Source: Chloroflexi bacterium OHK40
Lineage (GTDB): Bacteria; Chloroflexota; Chloroflexia; Chloroflexales; Chloroflexaceae
DNA: 35,732 nt
Direction of reading: 5' to 3'
NCBI GenBank assembly: GCA_004367505.1
Contig: SFCB01000289.1
Coordinates: 1 to 35,732, forward strand
Shown here: one piece after another, positions 23,804-32,160 of the stretch
Layout of the letters: every line of letters begins with the position of its first letter
Position numbering within the stretch: position 1 is the first letter of the stretch
Translations under genes and position numbers: made by a program
The notes under the pieces: generated by a model
The model's input: only the letters and a program-made list of their open reading frames with translations
What the model was told of the DNA's origin: nothing
The model's database searches: none

Positions 23804-26410
23804 GTGACCTACCGACCGACCCGCCCACTCACTGCCGTCCGGACACTCGCCCTGCTCGTCTTCATCGTCACCATCGCCGCCTGGCTACCCACCCCCGCAG
23901 CAGGCCAATCGCTCAGTAGCATCAGTGGCACTGTCACCCTCACCGGCGCCGGTGTGCCCGACGCCCGGGTGATCGCCGCTGGAAGTGTCGTGCGCGGCGC
24001 CACAACTTCCACCGACGGTAACTTCAATCTCGCTGGACTGCCAGCCGGCACCTACAGCCTGAGCGTTGAACCCGCCGCGATCAGCACCACCTCGCCGGAC
24101 TGGGTCTTTACTGCCGAACCCACCACCGTTCCTGTGCCCCCTTCCGCCTCCGGCCTGAGCCTGACCGTCACCCCCGCCACCGTCACGCTCACGGGCACCG
24201 TGCTCCCTCCAGACGGCGAAAGCTTCGGTGATGGCAGCCGGGTCTGGGTACGGGCCGAGAATCAGGAGGGCCAGGGCAACCGTGTCCTTGTCGATGCGAG
24301 CGGTCACTTTACCGTGAAGGCTCTGCCTGGCGCCATCCTCATCCGGGTGATCACCGAGAACCCGAGTTGGGACGACCCGACTGAGCTCAGTGGTCTGATC
24401 TTCTACGCCGAGGACGGCGAGACAGTGGTGGTGGATGGCGATCCAGCCACCCCCGGCACCGATCCCATTCAGCTGGTGCTCAAGAGCGCCCGGATCAGCG
24501 GAGCTGTGACGGTCGCTGGCAGTGGCACCCCCGCCATCGGCATTCCCGTGCGCGCCTGGCGCCTGGACGGCGCCGAGTTCGAAACGACCCTCACCGATAC
24601 CCAGGGGCGCTACACGCTCCCAGTAATCCCCGGCGTCTGGATGCTGCGCGCCGTGCCTCTTGAGGCCCAGCCCTACGTGCCCGCCCATCCGCCTGTGCGG
24701 ATTGTCGTAGCCGAAGGCGCCACCGCCACCCGTGACATGCAGGTCGCCGCCGCCGATATGGTTGTTCAGGGCCAGGCCGTGGACAGCGCCACGGGCGAGC
24801 CGGTAGCGGACCTTGTCGGGCGCGCCTACAGCACCTATCGCGGTCCAGCGGGGGTGCCCCTGGCTGGCCCCACGGCGCCGCTGGCCAATGGCCGATTCAC
24901 CCTCAAGCTCGCCTCCAGTGTCGCCACGACCTACACCATCGGGCTCTACCTTCCGCCCGAGGCCGGTTACAGCGCCCAGAGCACCGTCGTGATCAGCGTG
25001 GCCGACGTGCCCGACGAGCTTGCCATCCCGGTGGCGGCCAGCAACGCCTCCATCAGCGGCACCCTCCGCGACCGATCGGGCCAGCCGCTCGACGGCGTGG
25101 CCGGTGCGATCTACGGCGTGGGAGAGGGTGGCGGCTGGGCTCGCACCCGCATCAATCCGGCCAACGGCACCTACCAGTTGCCTGTCACCACCAGTGACCG
25201 GGATGGCGAAGGCGGCACCAGCTGGTTCCTGCGGGCCTTCGTCGACCCGACCAGCGGCTACCTGGTGCAGCGCCCCCGCAGCCAGGGTGTGTTCGTGCCC
25301 CACGATGGCGGCAGCGGCAGCGCTGTCACCGGGGTGGACTTTACCGCGGTGGCTCTGGCAGAGTTCGGCGCCGTGCGCGGGCAGGTGCTTGCCCCGGGCC
25401 TGCAGGGCCAACTCCTGCCCCTGGCCGGCGTGCGCGTGAGCGCCTGGCCGGTGGACGGCAGCGGTGCCGGCTCGCTCCGTTGGGATTACACCAACGCCCG
25501 CGGCGAATACGAACTCCGCCTTCCCGCTGGCAGCTACCGCATCACCGCCCACAACCCGCCCCTCCGTCTGCCTGGCAATCAGCTGGTTGAGCCCGCAGCA
25601 CGCCTGGTAACCCTGGCGCCGCGCCAGCAGCTGGGCGGCCAGGATCTGCGCTTCCGACGCAGCGACGCAACCGTGCCGGGCACGCTCAGCTACGAGGGGC
25701 TGCCGGCGGCGGGGATCGTGCGGGCCCGCTCAGGTGACGGCGCGGTCCTCCATGTGCGGGCCGGCGAAGACGGCACCTTCACCCTGCCGCTGCTGAGCGG
25801 CCAGACCTGGACCATCCAGGCCGCCGGCTCGGATGAGAACCTCTTCCTGCTGAGCGCGAAGATCAACCTCACCCCGACGGCGGGCCAGAACCCGCCCCTG
25901 GCCATTGCCCTCGAGCTGCAAGACGAACTGCCGGAGAGCCAGGCCTTCGCCTTTGACGCCGCTGCCGACCAACTCTTCACCATGGGCGATGGCTCGCGGG
26001 TGGAGGCTCCGGCGGGCGCCTTCGCCGAGGACGGCCAGGCGCTCCTCACCGTGCGCCCTCTCCCCGATCTGGCGAGTGCTGCGGGGGCCGAGCCGGTGCG
26101 CTTCGGCTACAGGCTCCACGCCTTCCGCCTGGGCGATGACGGCCCCCAGCCGATCACCCGCTTTCATCGGCCGGTGACCCTGGTGATCCCCTTCACCGCT
26201 GAGCAACTCGCGGCGCTGGGCATCGGCCCCGAGCAACTCATCCCAGCCTACTGGGACGAGGCGAGCGCTAGCTGGAAGCCCGTGGAGACGGTTGCGGTTG
26301 TCGTCGACGATACAGGCGGGGGTGAGGTGCTCGTCAGCGTGGAGCACTTCACCGACTATGCCCTGGTGACGAGCGCCGAGCGGCGCGTGCATCTGCCACT
26401 TCTGCGGTAG
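23804..26410 (+). CDS. Large exported protein with carboxypeptidase-regulatory-like domains
   Basis: The 868-residue product starts at a GTG, five bases after AGGAGG, with a signal peptide (about 1-34, cleavage near AAG-Q). It then carries repeated carboxypeptidase-regulatory-like beta-sandwich domains. Units are visible at about 40-90 (ISGTVTLTGAGVPDARV...TDGNFNLAGLPAGTYSLSV), 110-180, 225-290 (ISGAVTVAGSGTPAIGIPVRAW...TDTQGRYTLPVIPGVW), 310-390, 405-480, 520-600 and 610-690. A different ending domain (about 700-855) has a ZU5-like pattern with EAPAGAFAEDGQALLTV and SVEHFTDYAL. The final residues are RRVHLPLLR. Domains of this kind are extracellular spacers or carbohydrate-binding scaffolds; no catalytic site was found. 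It is transcribed toward a hairpin that ends the gene. Confidence 0.85.
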   Translation: MTYRPTRPLTAVRTLALLVFIVTIAAWLPTPAAGQSLSSISGTVTLTGAGVPDARVIAAGSVVRGATTSTDGNFNLAGLPAGTYSLSVEPAAISTTSPDWVFTAEPTTVPVPPSASGLSLTVTPATVTLTGTVLPPDGESFGDGSRVWVRAENQEGQGNRVLVDASGHFTVKALPGAILIRVITENPSWDDPTELSGLIFYAEDGETVVVDGDPATPGTDPIQLVLKSARISGAVTVAGSGTPAIGIPVRAWRLDGAEFETTLTDTQGRYTLPVIPGVWMLRAVPLEAQPYVPAHPPVRIVVAEGATATRDMQVAAADMVVQGQAVDSATGEPVADLVGRAYSTYRGPAGVPLAGPTAPLANGRFTLKLASSVATTYTIGLYLPPEAGYSAQSTVVISVADVPDELAIPVAASNASISGTLRDRSGQPLDGVAGAIYGVGEGGGWARTRINPANGTYQLPVTTSDRDGEGGTSWFLRAFVDPTSGYLVQRPRSQGVFVPHDGGSGSAVTGVDFTAVALAEFGAVRGQVLAPGLQGQLLPLAGVRVSAWPVDGSGAGSLRWDYTNARGEYELRLPAGSYRITAHNPPLRLPGNQLVEPAARLVTLAPRQQLGGQDLRFRRSDATVPGTLSYEGLPAAGIVRARSGDGAVLHVRAGEDGTFTLPLLSGQTWTIQAAGSDENLFLLSAKINLTPTAGQNPPLAIALELQDELPESQAFAFDAAADQLFTMGDGSRVEAPAGAFAEDGQALLTVRPLPDLASAAGAEPVRFGYRLHAFRLGDDGPQPITRFHRPVTLVIPFTAEQLAALGIGPEQLIPAYWDEASASWKPVETVAVVVDDTGGGEVLVSVEHFTDYALVTSAERRVHLPLLR

Positions 26411-26465
26411 GGCAGGAGGGTGGGAGCAGGGTGCTGCCCACACGCGCCGCCCTTCCATACATCCC

Positions 26466-26501
26466 GCGCGGGCGGAAATAGGACCGGGTTTCCGCCCGCG
26501 C
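26466..26501. terminator. Perfect 13-bp stem hairpin between convergent genes
   Basis: GCGCGGGCGGAAA and TTTCCGCCCGCGC form a perfect 13-bp inverted repeat with a 10-base loop. It lies between the exported-protein gene (ends 26410) and the convergent kinase-like gene (ends 26600). It is symmetrical, so it can act on both strands. Confidence 0.6.
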
Positions 26502-26508
26502 TGGTGAC

Positions 26509-26568
26509 CGGCGCTGGGGTCCCGCTCGCACGGGAGCCGCACCCTGTTGGCACCCGCGCGAAGGCGAG
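26509..26568 (+). repeat. Decayed copy of dispersed repeat R1
   Basis: GCGCTGGGGTCCCGCTCGCA, followed by a GGGAGCCGCACCCTG-type stretch and GGCACCCGCGCGAAGG, aligns with the R1 units at 7961-8160 with several changes and a short deletion. It lies immediately after the terminator hairpin. Confidence 0.6.
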
Positions 26569-26599
26569 CTAGCGGCGATGGGCCAGCGGCTACGGCACA

Positions 26600-27967
26600 T
26601 CAGCGCCCAACCCGCACGGCCATCTTCAAATAGAAGGGCAGCATCAGCTCCAGCTCCCACTGAACCTCAAGATTGGGAAGTACACGGGTGTGGTAGGCGA
26701 GGGCGTGGTGCAGCGCCGCGAGGGGCTGAGCGAGCTCGAAGGCCCGAACGAGATCATCGCCAAAACCGGCTGCGGCCCAGGGCGCCAGGTAGGCATCGCG
26801 CAGGCGCTCACGCACCCCGGGCACGCGGGGGAAATAGTCTTCGATCTCGACGAGGAAGAGCAGCAGGCTAAAAAAGGGGTGGGCGATCGAGCTGTCCGAC
26901 CAGTCGAGGAAGCCAAAGCCTTCGGCGCCCACAACCACCTGTCCGGCCCAGAAATCGCCGTGCTCCAGGGCCGCTGGCAGCCCGAAGGCGGCCAGTTCGG
27001 CGGCCATCGCCTGGAGCCGGGGGCCCAGGGCGCGCAACTGGCCCCGCTCCTCAGGCGTCAGCCCGGCGGGGCTCGCCGGAGTAGCAGCGGCCATGGCCCC
27101 CAGGAGGGGCCCGAGGCGGGCGGCCAGCGCCTCAAGGGGGCGCTCGGGAACACCGAGGGCGCGCAACTGGGGAACGCGAGCCACGCTGGCGATCTGCAAC
27201 TCGGCGAAGCTGGCCAGCGCCCGCTCCCAGATAGCCACATCGTCCCGCTGCGCATTCAGGAGCGGGCCGGGCAACTCGCGCATAAGTAGCCAGCCACGAT
27301 CCGGGTCGAACGCGATCACCCGGGGGAAGCTGGTGGGATGTGCGGCGGCCAGGGCGGCCGTAAGGGCTGGCTCGTGGCCGAAGATCGGGGGCACAGCCTT
27401 GAGATAAGCGGCCCCCGCAACCGTGGGCAGGCGCAGGATGGTGGAACGCTGCCAGGCGCGCAGCTGCTCGGCGGGGCCAGTGGGCGCCAGGCCGGCATCG
27501 CCAAGCCGTTCGGCGGCCCAGGCCAGCGCGTCCTCGTGCCAGCCCGGCAGGTACCATGGCGCCCGGAGGCGAGTCTGGGGCGCGCTACCATACCAGGCGA
27601 ACCACTCGCTGAGCGGCGCGCGGTGGGCCTCGGTGGCGAGCGGCAAGCCGGCAAGCTCCGCGCGGCCTACCCAGCGAGCGCCGGGTGGCAGCGCCCAACT
27701 CGCGTCGCGGAGCACTGCTGCATAAACGGTAGAGACAAGCTCCTGGTCGCGGCGGTAGTCGAGGGCCAGGCAGCGTAAGGTAAGCGCCTCGGCCCCGAAG
27801 TGCTCGCGCAGGCCACGGTTCACGTGGGCCACATCCTGCCAGAAGCGCCGCTCGCTGCCACCGAAGCCAGGCAGCCGCCAGCCGTCGGGGCTCGGCAGCA
27901 ACAGAACCCGGGCCTCGCCCCGGCGCGCCAGGGCCACGTGATAGACGTAGCGCAGGGCAGTGCTCAT
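26600..27967 (-). CDS. Nudix-like domain fused to an aminoglycoside-phosphotransferase-like domain
   Basis: The 455-residue protein has two parts. The N-terminal about 130 residues look like a Nudix fold (VYHVALARRGEARVLLLPSPDGWRLPGFGG...REHFGAE). However, the Nudix box GX5EX7REUXEEXGU is largely lost, so hydrolase activity is doubtful. From about 165 the protein resembles the APH/choline-kinase family: YLKAVPPIFGHEP, WLLMRELPGP, the catalytic-loop motif HGDFWAGQ (336-343) and DWSD (355-358). The loop Asn of HGDxxxxN is Gln343. Substrate is unknown; antibiotic resistance is not implied. Its ATG overlaps the stop of the molybdopterin-binding gene (ATGA), so the two are coupled. Confidence 0.78.
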   Translation of the reverse strand: MSTALRYVYHVALARRGEARVLLLPSPDGWRLPGFGGSERRFWQDVAHVNRGLREHFGAEALTLRCLALDYRRDQELVSTVYAAVLRDASWALPPGARWVGRAELAGLPLATEAHRAPLSEWFAWYGSAPQTRLRAPWYLPGWHEDALAWAAERLGDAGLAPTGPAEQLRAWQRSTILRLPTVAGAAYLKAVPPIFGHEPALTAALAAAHPTSFPRVIAFDPDRGWLLMRELPGPLLNAQRDDVAIWERALASFAELQIASVARVPQLRALGVPERPLEALAARLGPLLGAMAAATPASPAGLTPEERGQLRALGPRLQAMAAELAAFGLPAALEHGDFWAGQVVVGAEGFGFLDWSDSSIAHPFFSLLLFLVEIEDYFPRVPGVRERLRDAYLAPWAAAGFGDDLVRAFELAQPLAALHHALAYHTRVLPNLEVQWELELMLPFYLKMAVRVGR

Positions 27968-28956
27968 CCGAGGAAACCCCCGTGGCCCAGGGCGATAATG
28001 TCGCGGCGGCGCAGCTGCTCGCCGGCCATCAGCCGCGGCAGCAGCAGGTCGACGATGTTCGTATCGCGGGAGCGCACGCAGCCAGGGGCCCCGAGTACCG
28101 GCAGGGGCGCCGCGTCGCCAGTGGGCAGCAAATAGGCAAGTAGCAGCAGATTGCCGGGCTCAACCGGGGCGCCATAGTGCTCGATGCGGCCACCGGCCAG
28201 GCGAATCGCCCGTGGCGTCACGTCGTCCAGATCCACTACCGAGGTCTCGCCAGCAACGATCAGCAGGCCGGCGCCGGCCGCGCGCAACTCGGCCAGCGCA
28301 TCAGCCACGGCCACCTCATCGGGCGGCACATGGCGCACCGCGAGCACGGCGCCTCCGAGCTCAACCACGCGGGCCTCGATCGCGGGATAGACGCCACGCT
28401 CCACGCGCAGGCGCGCGGCCGGGCTGCTCACCAGCACAACCCCGACCCCGCGCACCACCAGCGGGCGCACCCGCAGCACCCCACCCGCCGCGTGGCCGGC
28501 CGCTTCGGCGGCCCGCAGCGCCTGATCCGGCACCGCAAAGGGGATCACTTTGATCGTCGCCAGAGCCTGCCCGGGGCGCACCAGGGTGTGGGCCGGCAGG
28601 GTGGCAACCGTCAGCCCGTCGAGCTCGTTGATCGCCAGCAATGCCTCGGCGTCAACCTCAAGCGGGCCGGCGTAATCGGCGCGGAGGTTCACCCGGCCGG
28701 TGTGGGGCGTTGTGGCGCTCACCCCGGGGCCGGCCACGGCGAAGCCCAGCCGGGCCGCCGCCTCGTTCTCAGGCACATCGCCGGGGTCGAGAACGGCCAC
28801 GCGCACCGCCTCGAAGCCGAGCTCGCGCAGGCGCGGCACATCTTCCGCGCGCACGACCCGACCCTTGGGGAAGGCCTTCCGGCCCTGGGCATCGGCGAGA
28901 TTGTGACAGAGAATGTGGCCGAGGGCCTCTTCCGGGGAGAGGATCTGCAGGCGCAT
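27964..28956 (-). CDS. Molybdopterin-binding (MoCF-type) domain protein
   Basis: From the ATG at 28956 the protein is 330 residues. The N-terminal about 130 residues (MRLQILSPEEALGHILCHNLADAQGRKAFPKGRVVRAEDVPRL) resemble the opening of MoeA-like and related cofactor-handling proteins. The central part matches the MoaB/MogA/MoeA-type molybdopterin-binding fold (VLVSSPAA, GLLIVAGETSVVDLDDVTPRAI). The end, GAPGCVRSRDTNIVDLLLPRLMAGE, is typical of stand-alone MoCF-domain proteins linked to molybdenum hydroxylases. No molybdoenzyme gene is in the window. No clear ribosome binding site precedes 28956, and an upstream in-frame start exists at 29067, but those codons do not look conserved. It is the first gene of a coupled pair. 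Confidence 0.78.
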   Translation of the reverse strand: MRLQILSPEEALGHILCHNLADAQGRKAFPKGRVVRAEDVPRLRELGFEAVRVAVLDPGDVPENEAAARLGFAVAGPGVSATTPHTGRVNLRADYAGPLEVDAEALLAINELDGLTVATLPAHTLVRPGQALATIKVIPFAVPDQALRAAEAAGHAAGGVLRVRPLVVRGVGVVLVSSPAARLRVERGVYPAIEARVVELGGAVLAVRHVPPDEVAVADALAELRAAGAGLLIVAGETSVVDLDDVTPRAIRLAGGRIEHYGAPVEPGNLLLLAYLLPTGDAAPLPVLGAPGCVRSRDTNIVDLLLPRLMAGEQLRRRDIIALGHGGFLG

Positions 28957-29056
28957 AGAGACTCGAAGCAGATGAAGGCGCCCTGCCTGCGCGGGCACCG
29001 TGGCCCTTGGCCTCTTGCAGAACCAGGGCTCACACCCAACCGTGGCAACTCGCAGG

Positions 29057-29068
29057 CATGGTACCATG
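29057..29068. promoter_or_regulatory. 12-base perfect palindrome between divergent genes
   Basis: CATGGTACCATG lies in the 191-base space between the MoCF-domain gene (minus) and the DUF3352 gene (plus). It contains TGGTACCAT, which fits an extended -10 form on both strands. It may be a small operator or a chance palindrome. Confidence 0.3.
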
Positions 29069-29147
29069 AAACCGGCCAGCCTGACCGGCGACCTACCGCA
29101 TTGCGAAGCGGGCGACCGTTGGGGCCGCCCGCCTGAGAGGTTGAGCT

Positions 29148-29957
29148 ATGTCCACACAGACAATCGGCAGCCCGGCCCGCCGTGAGCGCGGCCTGGGCTA
29201 TGCGCTTGCTGGCGGCCTCGCCGTCACGTTGATCGCCATCCTCATCGGCGGCGCGCTCTTCACATGGTTGCTGCTCGCAGCCAGGGGACCCGCCGCGCCC
29301 GAGTTACTACCAGCCGATACGCAGTTCTACGCGGCCCTGGCGCCCAACGCGGGTGGTGTCGTGGAGGTGCAGCAACTCCAGGCAGCCCTGCGCGAGAACT
29401 TCGGCGTGAGCGACCCGGCGGCGCTCCTGGCGCCGATCGAGCGCCGCCTCGGCGTGAGCATCGGCGATCATGTGGTCACCTGGCTCGGCAGCGAGATGAT
29501 CGTGGCAGTGCGCGGTTTCGCGCCGCCGGCCGGCGCCTCCCCCGATGCGACGGCACTCCTGCGCGACGGGGAGGTGATCTGGCTCTTCGGTTCGAAGAAC
29601 GACCCCCAGGCGGAGGGCTTTCTCCAGGAGCATCGGGCGGCCCGCGAGGCCGCCGGTGAGCGGATCGTCACCAGGGAAGTTGGGGAAACGACGATCTACA
29701 TCGCCGAGGGCGAGGACCCGGGCCCGCTCACCGCCTTCGCGCTGATCGACCACTACGTCGTCTTTAGCAACCGTCCCGAGGCCCTCGTCGCGATGACGCT
29801 GGCCGAGGGGGGCGCGGGCAGCCTGGCTACCGTTCCTGGCTTTGAGCGCTTCCGCGAGCAACTCGTTCCCGGCCGCCCCGGCGCCGTGTACACCGATGGC
29901 AGCGCCGCCGCCGAGGCCGCCCGCGCCGCGCTTCGGGAGCTGCTGCAAGGGCTATAG
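29148..29957 (+). CDS. DUF3352-type single-pass membrane protein
   Basis: The 269-residue protein has a short basic N-terminus and one membrane segment (about residues 19-46). An extracellular domain follows, starting ELLPADTQFYAALAPNAGG, the typical DUF3352 opening in which proteins begin with a PADTxxYxxL pattern. Later AFALIDHYVVFSNRPEAL and an acidic VPGFERFREQL segment match the same family. DUF3352 has no known function and is common in Chloroflexota, cyanobacteria and actinobacteria. The ATG follows AGAGG. It diverges from the MoCF-domain gene. Confidence 0.75.
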   Translation: MSTQTIGSPARRERGLGYALAGGLAVTLIAILIGGALFTWLLLAARGPAAPELLPADTQFYAALAPNAGGVVEVQQLQAALRENFGVSDPAALLAPIERRLGVSIGDHVVTWLGSEMIVAVRGFAPPAGASPDATALLRDGEVIWLFGSKNDPQAEGFLQEHRAAREAAGERIVTREVGETTIYIAEGEDPGPLTAFALIDHYVVFSNRPEALVAMTLAEGGAGSLATVPGFERFREQLVPGRPGAVYTDGSAAAEAARAALRELLQGL

Positions 29958-30133
29958 GCTCACACCCCGTTGAGGGCGCGCACGACGTGGTGTCGCCAAA
30001 GGGTCTGCAACCCCTCCGCGCCCCCCGCCGATGCAGGCTATCTAGCCCGGCGTGATAGAAGACCGGAGACCAGTACCAGCGCATACAGGTGCCGCCCAGC
30101 GGGCAGTGACGCCGTGGCGCGGAGGCACAAGGG

Positions 30134-30415
30134 TCACGCGCCCCCGGTTTGCTCGCCATGTCCGCTCGCGGCCGCGACGATTTGCTGCAGGTAGGCCTGC
30201 CAGTGGCGCTGGTTGGCGCGGGTGATCCGGCGCACGGCCTCGATATCGCCGGCCTCACCGGCCTCGTAGGCCGCCGCCAGCGACTCCTGGAAGGTCCGGG
30301 CCAACTCGGCCACCGCCTTGCGCAACTCGGCGTTGATCGCCCGCTGGCGCTCTAGCTGGGCCTCAAGCCAGGCGATCAGCCGCTGCTGCTCGGCGATCTG
30401 CTCTTCTGGCGACAT
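30134..30415 (-). CDS. Small coiled-coil protein of unknown function
   Basis: The ATG at 30415 gives 93 residues; a TTG two codons upstream is also possible. The product is highly charged and helical. Its coiled coil covers about residues 1-60 (EEQIAEQQRLIAWLEAQLERQRAINAELRKAV) and a shorter helix (VRRITRANQRHWQAYLQQIVAAA) follows. No signal peptide or membrane segment. No family recognised. Codon use is like its neighbours and the frame has few competing features, so it is probably real. It lies downstream of the tRNA-Ser gene on the same strand. Confidence 0.5.
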   Translation of the reverse strand: MSPEEQIAEQQRLIAWLEAQLERQRAINAELRKAVAELARTFQESLAAAYEAGEAGDIEAVRRITRANQRHWQAYLQQIVAAASGHGEQTGGA

Positions 30416-30641
30416 GTGCAACCCTCTCGCGCGTTTGCGGCGTGTAGATCGGCTCAGGCGACACTTATCCGGAAGCGGCCGGCGCCTGCGGCGGAGGCCT
30501 CGAAGATCCGCGCGCCGGACAGCGCAGGCAGTTGTGGTGGGGCTCGCGCCGATGATCCGGCGCGGCCCCGGACCCGCGTGGCCGGAGAGGAGAATCGGCG
30601 GCGCCCGACCTGGCCGTGCAGGTGGGCGCCATGTGTGGTAT

Positions 30642-30732
30642 TGGCGGGGAGGGCGAGATTCGAACTCGCGAGGGCTTTTTACACCCTACTCGTTTTCGAG
30701 ACGAGCACGTTCAACCGCTCCGTCACCTCCCC
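30642..30732 (-). tRNA. tRNA-Ser (anticodon CGA)
   Basis: The acceptor stem pairs GGGGAGG (5' end at 30732) with CCTCCCC, followed by G and an encoded CCA (30644-30642). The anticodon arm CTCGT-CTCGAAA-ACGAG places CGA at 30698-30696, reading UCG. A long variable arm (GGGTGTAAAAAGCCC) and a T-arm with GTTCGAATC complete a class II tRNA, as expected for serine. Confidence 0.95.
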
Positions 30733-30745
30733 GCGCAACGGCGTC

Positions 30746-30773
30746 ATTATACGCCGTTGGCGGAGGGCGTCAA
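30746..30773 (-). promoter_or_regulatory. Near-consensus sigma70 promoter of tRNA-Ser
   Basis: On the minus strand TTGACG (30773-30768), a 16-base spacer and TATAAT (30751-30746) precede the tRNA 5' end by about 14 bases. This is the strongest promoter match in the window and supports a housekeeping sigma factor with ordinary -35/-10 preference. Confidence 0.85.
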
Positions 30774-30782
30774 GTAACCGCG

Positions 30783-31829
30783 CTAGGGGTTGACTGGCGC
30801 GGGCTCAACTGGCGCGGGCTCAACCGGCGCGGGCTGAGCCGGGGCCACCGGCTGGGCCGTCGTCGGGGGCACCACCCGCGTACCACCAGCCTGCTGGTCG
30901 AGCAGCAGCGTCAGGTCGGTGTTCGGATCGATGAACCAGAGGTTACCATTATCGAGCATCTGTACCATCAGCTCACGCTTGCGCAGCTCGAAGAGCTCGG
31001 GGTTCTCGCGCCAGTAGCGCCCCTCGATCGCGCGCACCTGGGCGTCGCGGTTGGCGGCTTCGAGCGCGGCGGCCGTCTGACCCTTCTCGCGAGTCAGAGC
31101 CACGGCGGCCTCCTGCTCGGCCTGGAAGAGGTTATTCGACTGCTGAGCCTCAATCTGCTCACGGCGCTTCTGCTCCGTCTCGATCTGCACTTCGAGATTG
31201 GCCTTCTCGGCCAGCAGCTGGGCGTACTGCTCGCCCACCTTGATATCCAGCACCTTCACCGCCTCCAGCCGCACGTAGAGCTGATCCACCGGCGAGCGCT
31301 GCCCGTCGGCCGCGCTGGTCAGGAACTGGCTGATCCGGTCGGCGAAACCACCCCGGTCGGAGAGGGCCTGATCAAGGGTGAACTGGGTCGAGGCGCTCTT
31401 GAGCGCGTCGTTGATGAAACCATCGAGGAAGGCGTTCAGCTGCTCGTCGCTCACGCCAATCTCGCCATAGCTGGCCCGCAGCGCCTCGGGCGCCGGGATG
31501 CGCGTATAGTCCACCTGGATGTCGATATCGTAGAGCTGCTTGTCGCTGCTCGCGACATTCTGCGAGATCGTGCGCGTCTGCCGGCGCACATTCACCGTCT
31601 CAATCGTCGTGAAGGGCGCGAAGGGGCGGAAGAAGATCCCCGGCTCCTGGATGCCCTCGACACGGCCCTGAGTGACGATGATGCCGCGCTCGCCCTCGTT
31701 GATCTGGGCGAACTTCATGGTGGAGAGGCCAATACCGACTACGATCAGCACCAGGAACAGGCCGCCGATTATGCCCAGCCGCGACCCAAGCCCCCCACCC
31801 GTACCACGCCCTCGCGGTGTCGTCGTCAT
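30783..31829 (-). CDS. SPFH/prohibitin-family membrane protein
   Basis: From the ATG at 31829, preceded by GAGG, the protein is 348 residues. A glycine-rich start and one membrane segment (about 16-38) lead into an SPFH domain (about 40-210) with INEGERGIIVTQGRVEGIQEPGIFFRPFAPFTTIETVNVRRQT. A long coiled-coil region rich in Glu, Gln and Ala (about 215-285, AEKANLEVQIETEQKRREQIEAQQ) follows, then a segment ending NGNLWFIDPNTDLTLLL. The tail is Pro-rich, with a 15-base repeat giving PAPVE units. Such proteins form membrane microdomain or chaperone scaffolds around proteases. No FtsH or NfeD partner is adjacent. The in-frame upstream start at 31862 is less likely. Confidence 0.88.
   Translation of the reverse strand: MTTTPRGRGTGGGLGSRLGIIGGLFLVLIVVGIGLSTMKFAQINEGERGIIVTQGRVEGIQEPGIFFRPFAPFTTIETVNVRRQTRTISQNVASSDKQLYDIDIQVDYTRIPAPEALRASYGEIGVSDEQLNAFLDGFINDALKSASTQFTLDQALSDRGGFADRISQFLTSAADGQRSPVDQLYVRLEAVKVLDIKVGEQYAQLLAEKANLEVQIETEQKRREQIEAQQSNNLFQAEQEAAVALTREKGQTAAALEAANRDAQVRAIEGRYWRENPELFELRKRELMVQMLDNGNLWFIDPNTDLTLLLDQQAGGTRVVPPTTAQPVAPAQPAPVEPAPVEPAPVNP
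30791..30835 (-). repeat. 15-base tandem repeat in the SPFH gene tail
   Basis: Three tandem 15-base units with core CTGGCGCGGGCT (the third starts CC) encode the PAPVE/PAPVN tail of the SPFH protein. Copy number may vary between strains. Confidence 0.7.
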
Positions 31830-31913
31830 AGTTGCCTCGTTGCTAGGGGCGAAACGTGCCACACTGCCTTACCGGTGACGCGCTGCACCCGTCGATCCTG
31901 CCTGCCGAACCTC

Positions 31914-31919
31914 AGTATA
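31914..31919 (-). promoter_or_regulatory. Weak -10 candidate for the SPFH gene
   Basis: TATACT on the minus strand lies about 85 bases before the ATG at 31829, giving a leader of about 78 bases. No -35 match. Included because this stretch otherwise shows nothing to start the gene. Confidence 0.25.
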
Positions 31920-31989
31920 CGGGCCAGTTGCTACTGAAGCGCTGCTCACTCCCCCACTGATACGGGTGAGTGGCTGCTTCGTTACACGC

Positions 31990-32160
31990 CCTGTACGGAA
32001 CCACTGAGCTGCGTCCGTTCCACGCGCCCGAACTGTGGCTGTAAGGTTTGCCCGATCAAACGCAGCGGCGCCGCGATCTTCGTCTGCCGGCACCGCCTGG
32101 CCCGTGGTAAGGCTCGCCCACACCACACACGTCCGGCACGCCTGTCGCGTACCACGGCGG
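31990..32160 (-). pseudogene. Possible decayed coding remnant
   Basis: In the gene-poor stretch 31830-32788 a minus-strand frame reads KIAAPLRLIGQTLQPQF, ending SVQGV and a stop. Another minus frame close by (about 32170-32230) reads IINPPWYATGVPDVCG. Codon choice in parts looks coding-like, but the pieces are in different frames and no family is recognised. They may be fragments of a lost gene or chance. No start or ribosome site is seen. Confidence 0.2.

Noticed and set aside
23885-25552. 555-codon minus-strand ORF
   Set aside because: It is antisense to the exported carboxypeptidase-regulatory-domain protein and has no recognisable domain.
26600-27967. Aminoglycoside resistance gene
   Set aside because: Only the broad APH fold is visible, the catalytic-loop Asn is Gln, and the protein is coupled to a molybdopterin-binding protein; resistance is not supported.
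30318-31937. 539-codon plus-strand ORF
   Set aside because: It runs through the tRNA-Ser gene and antisense to the SPFH gene, so it cannot be a normal gene.
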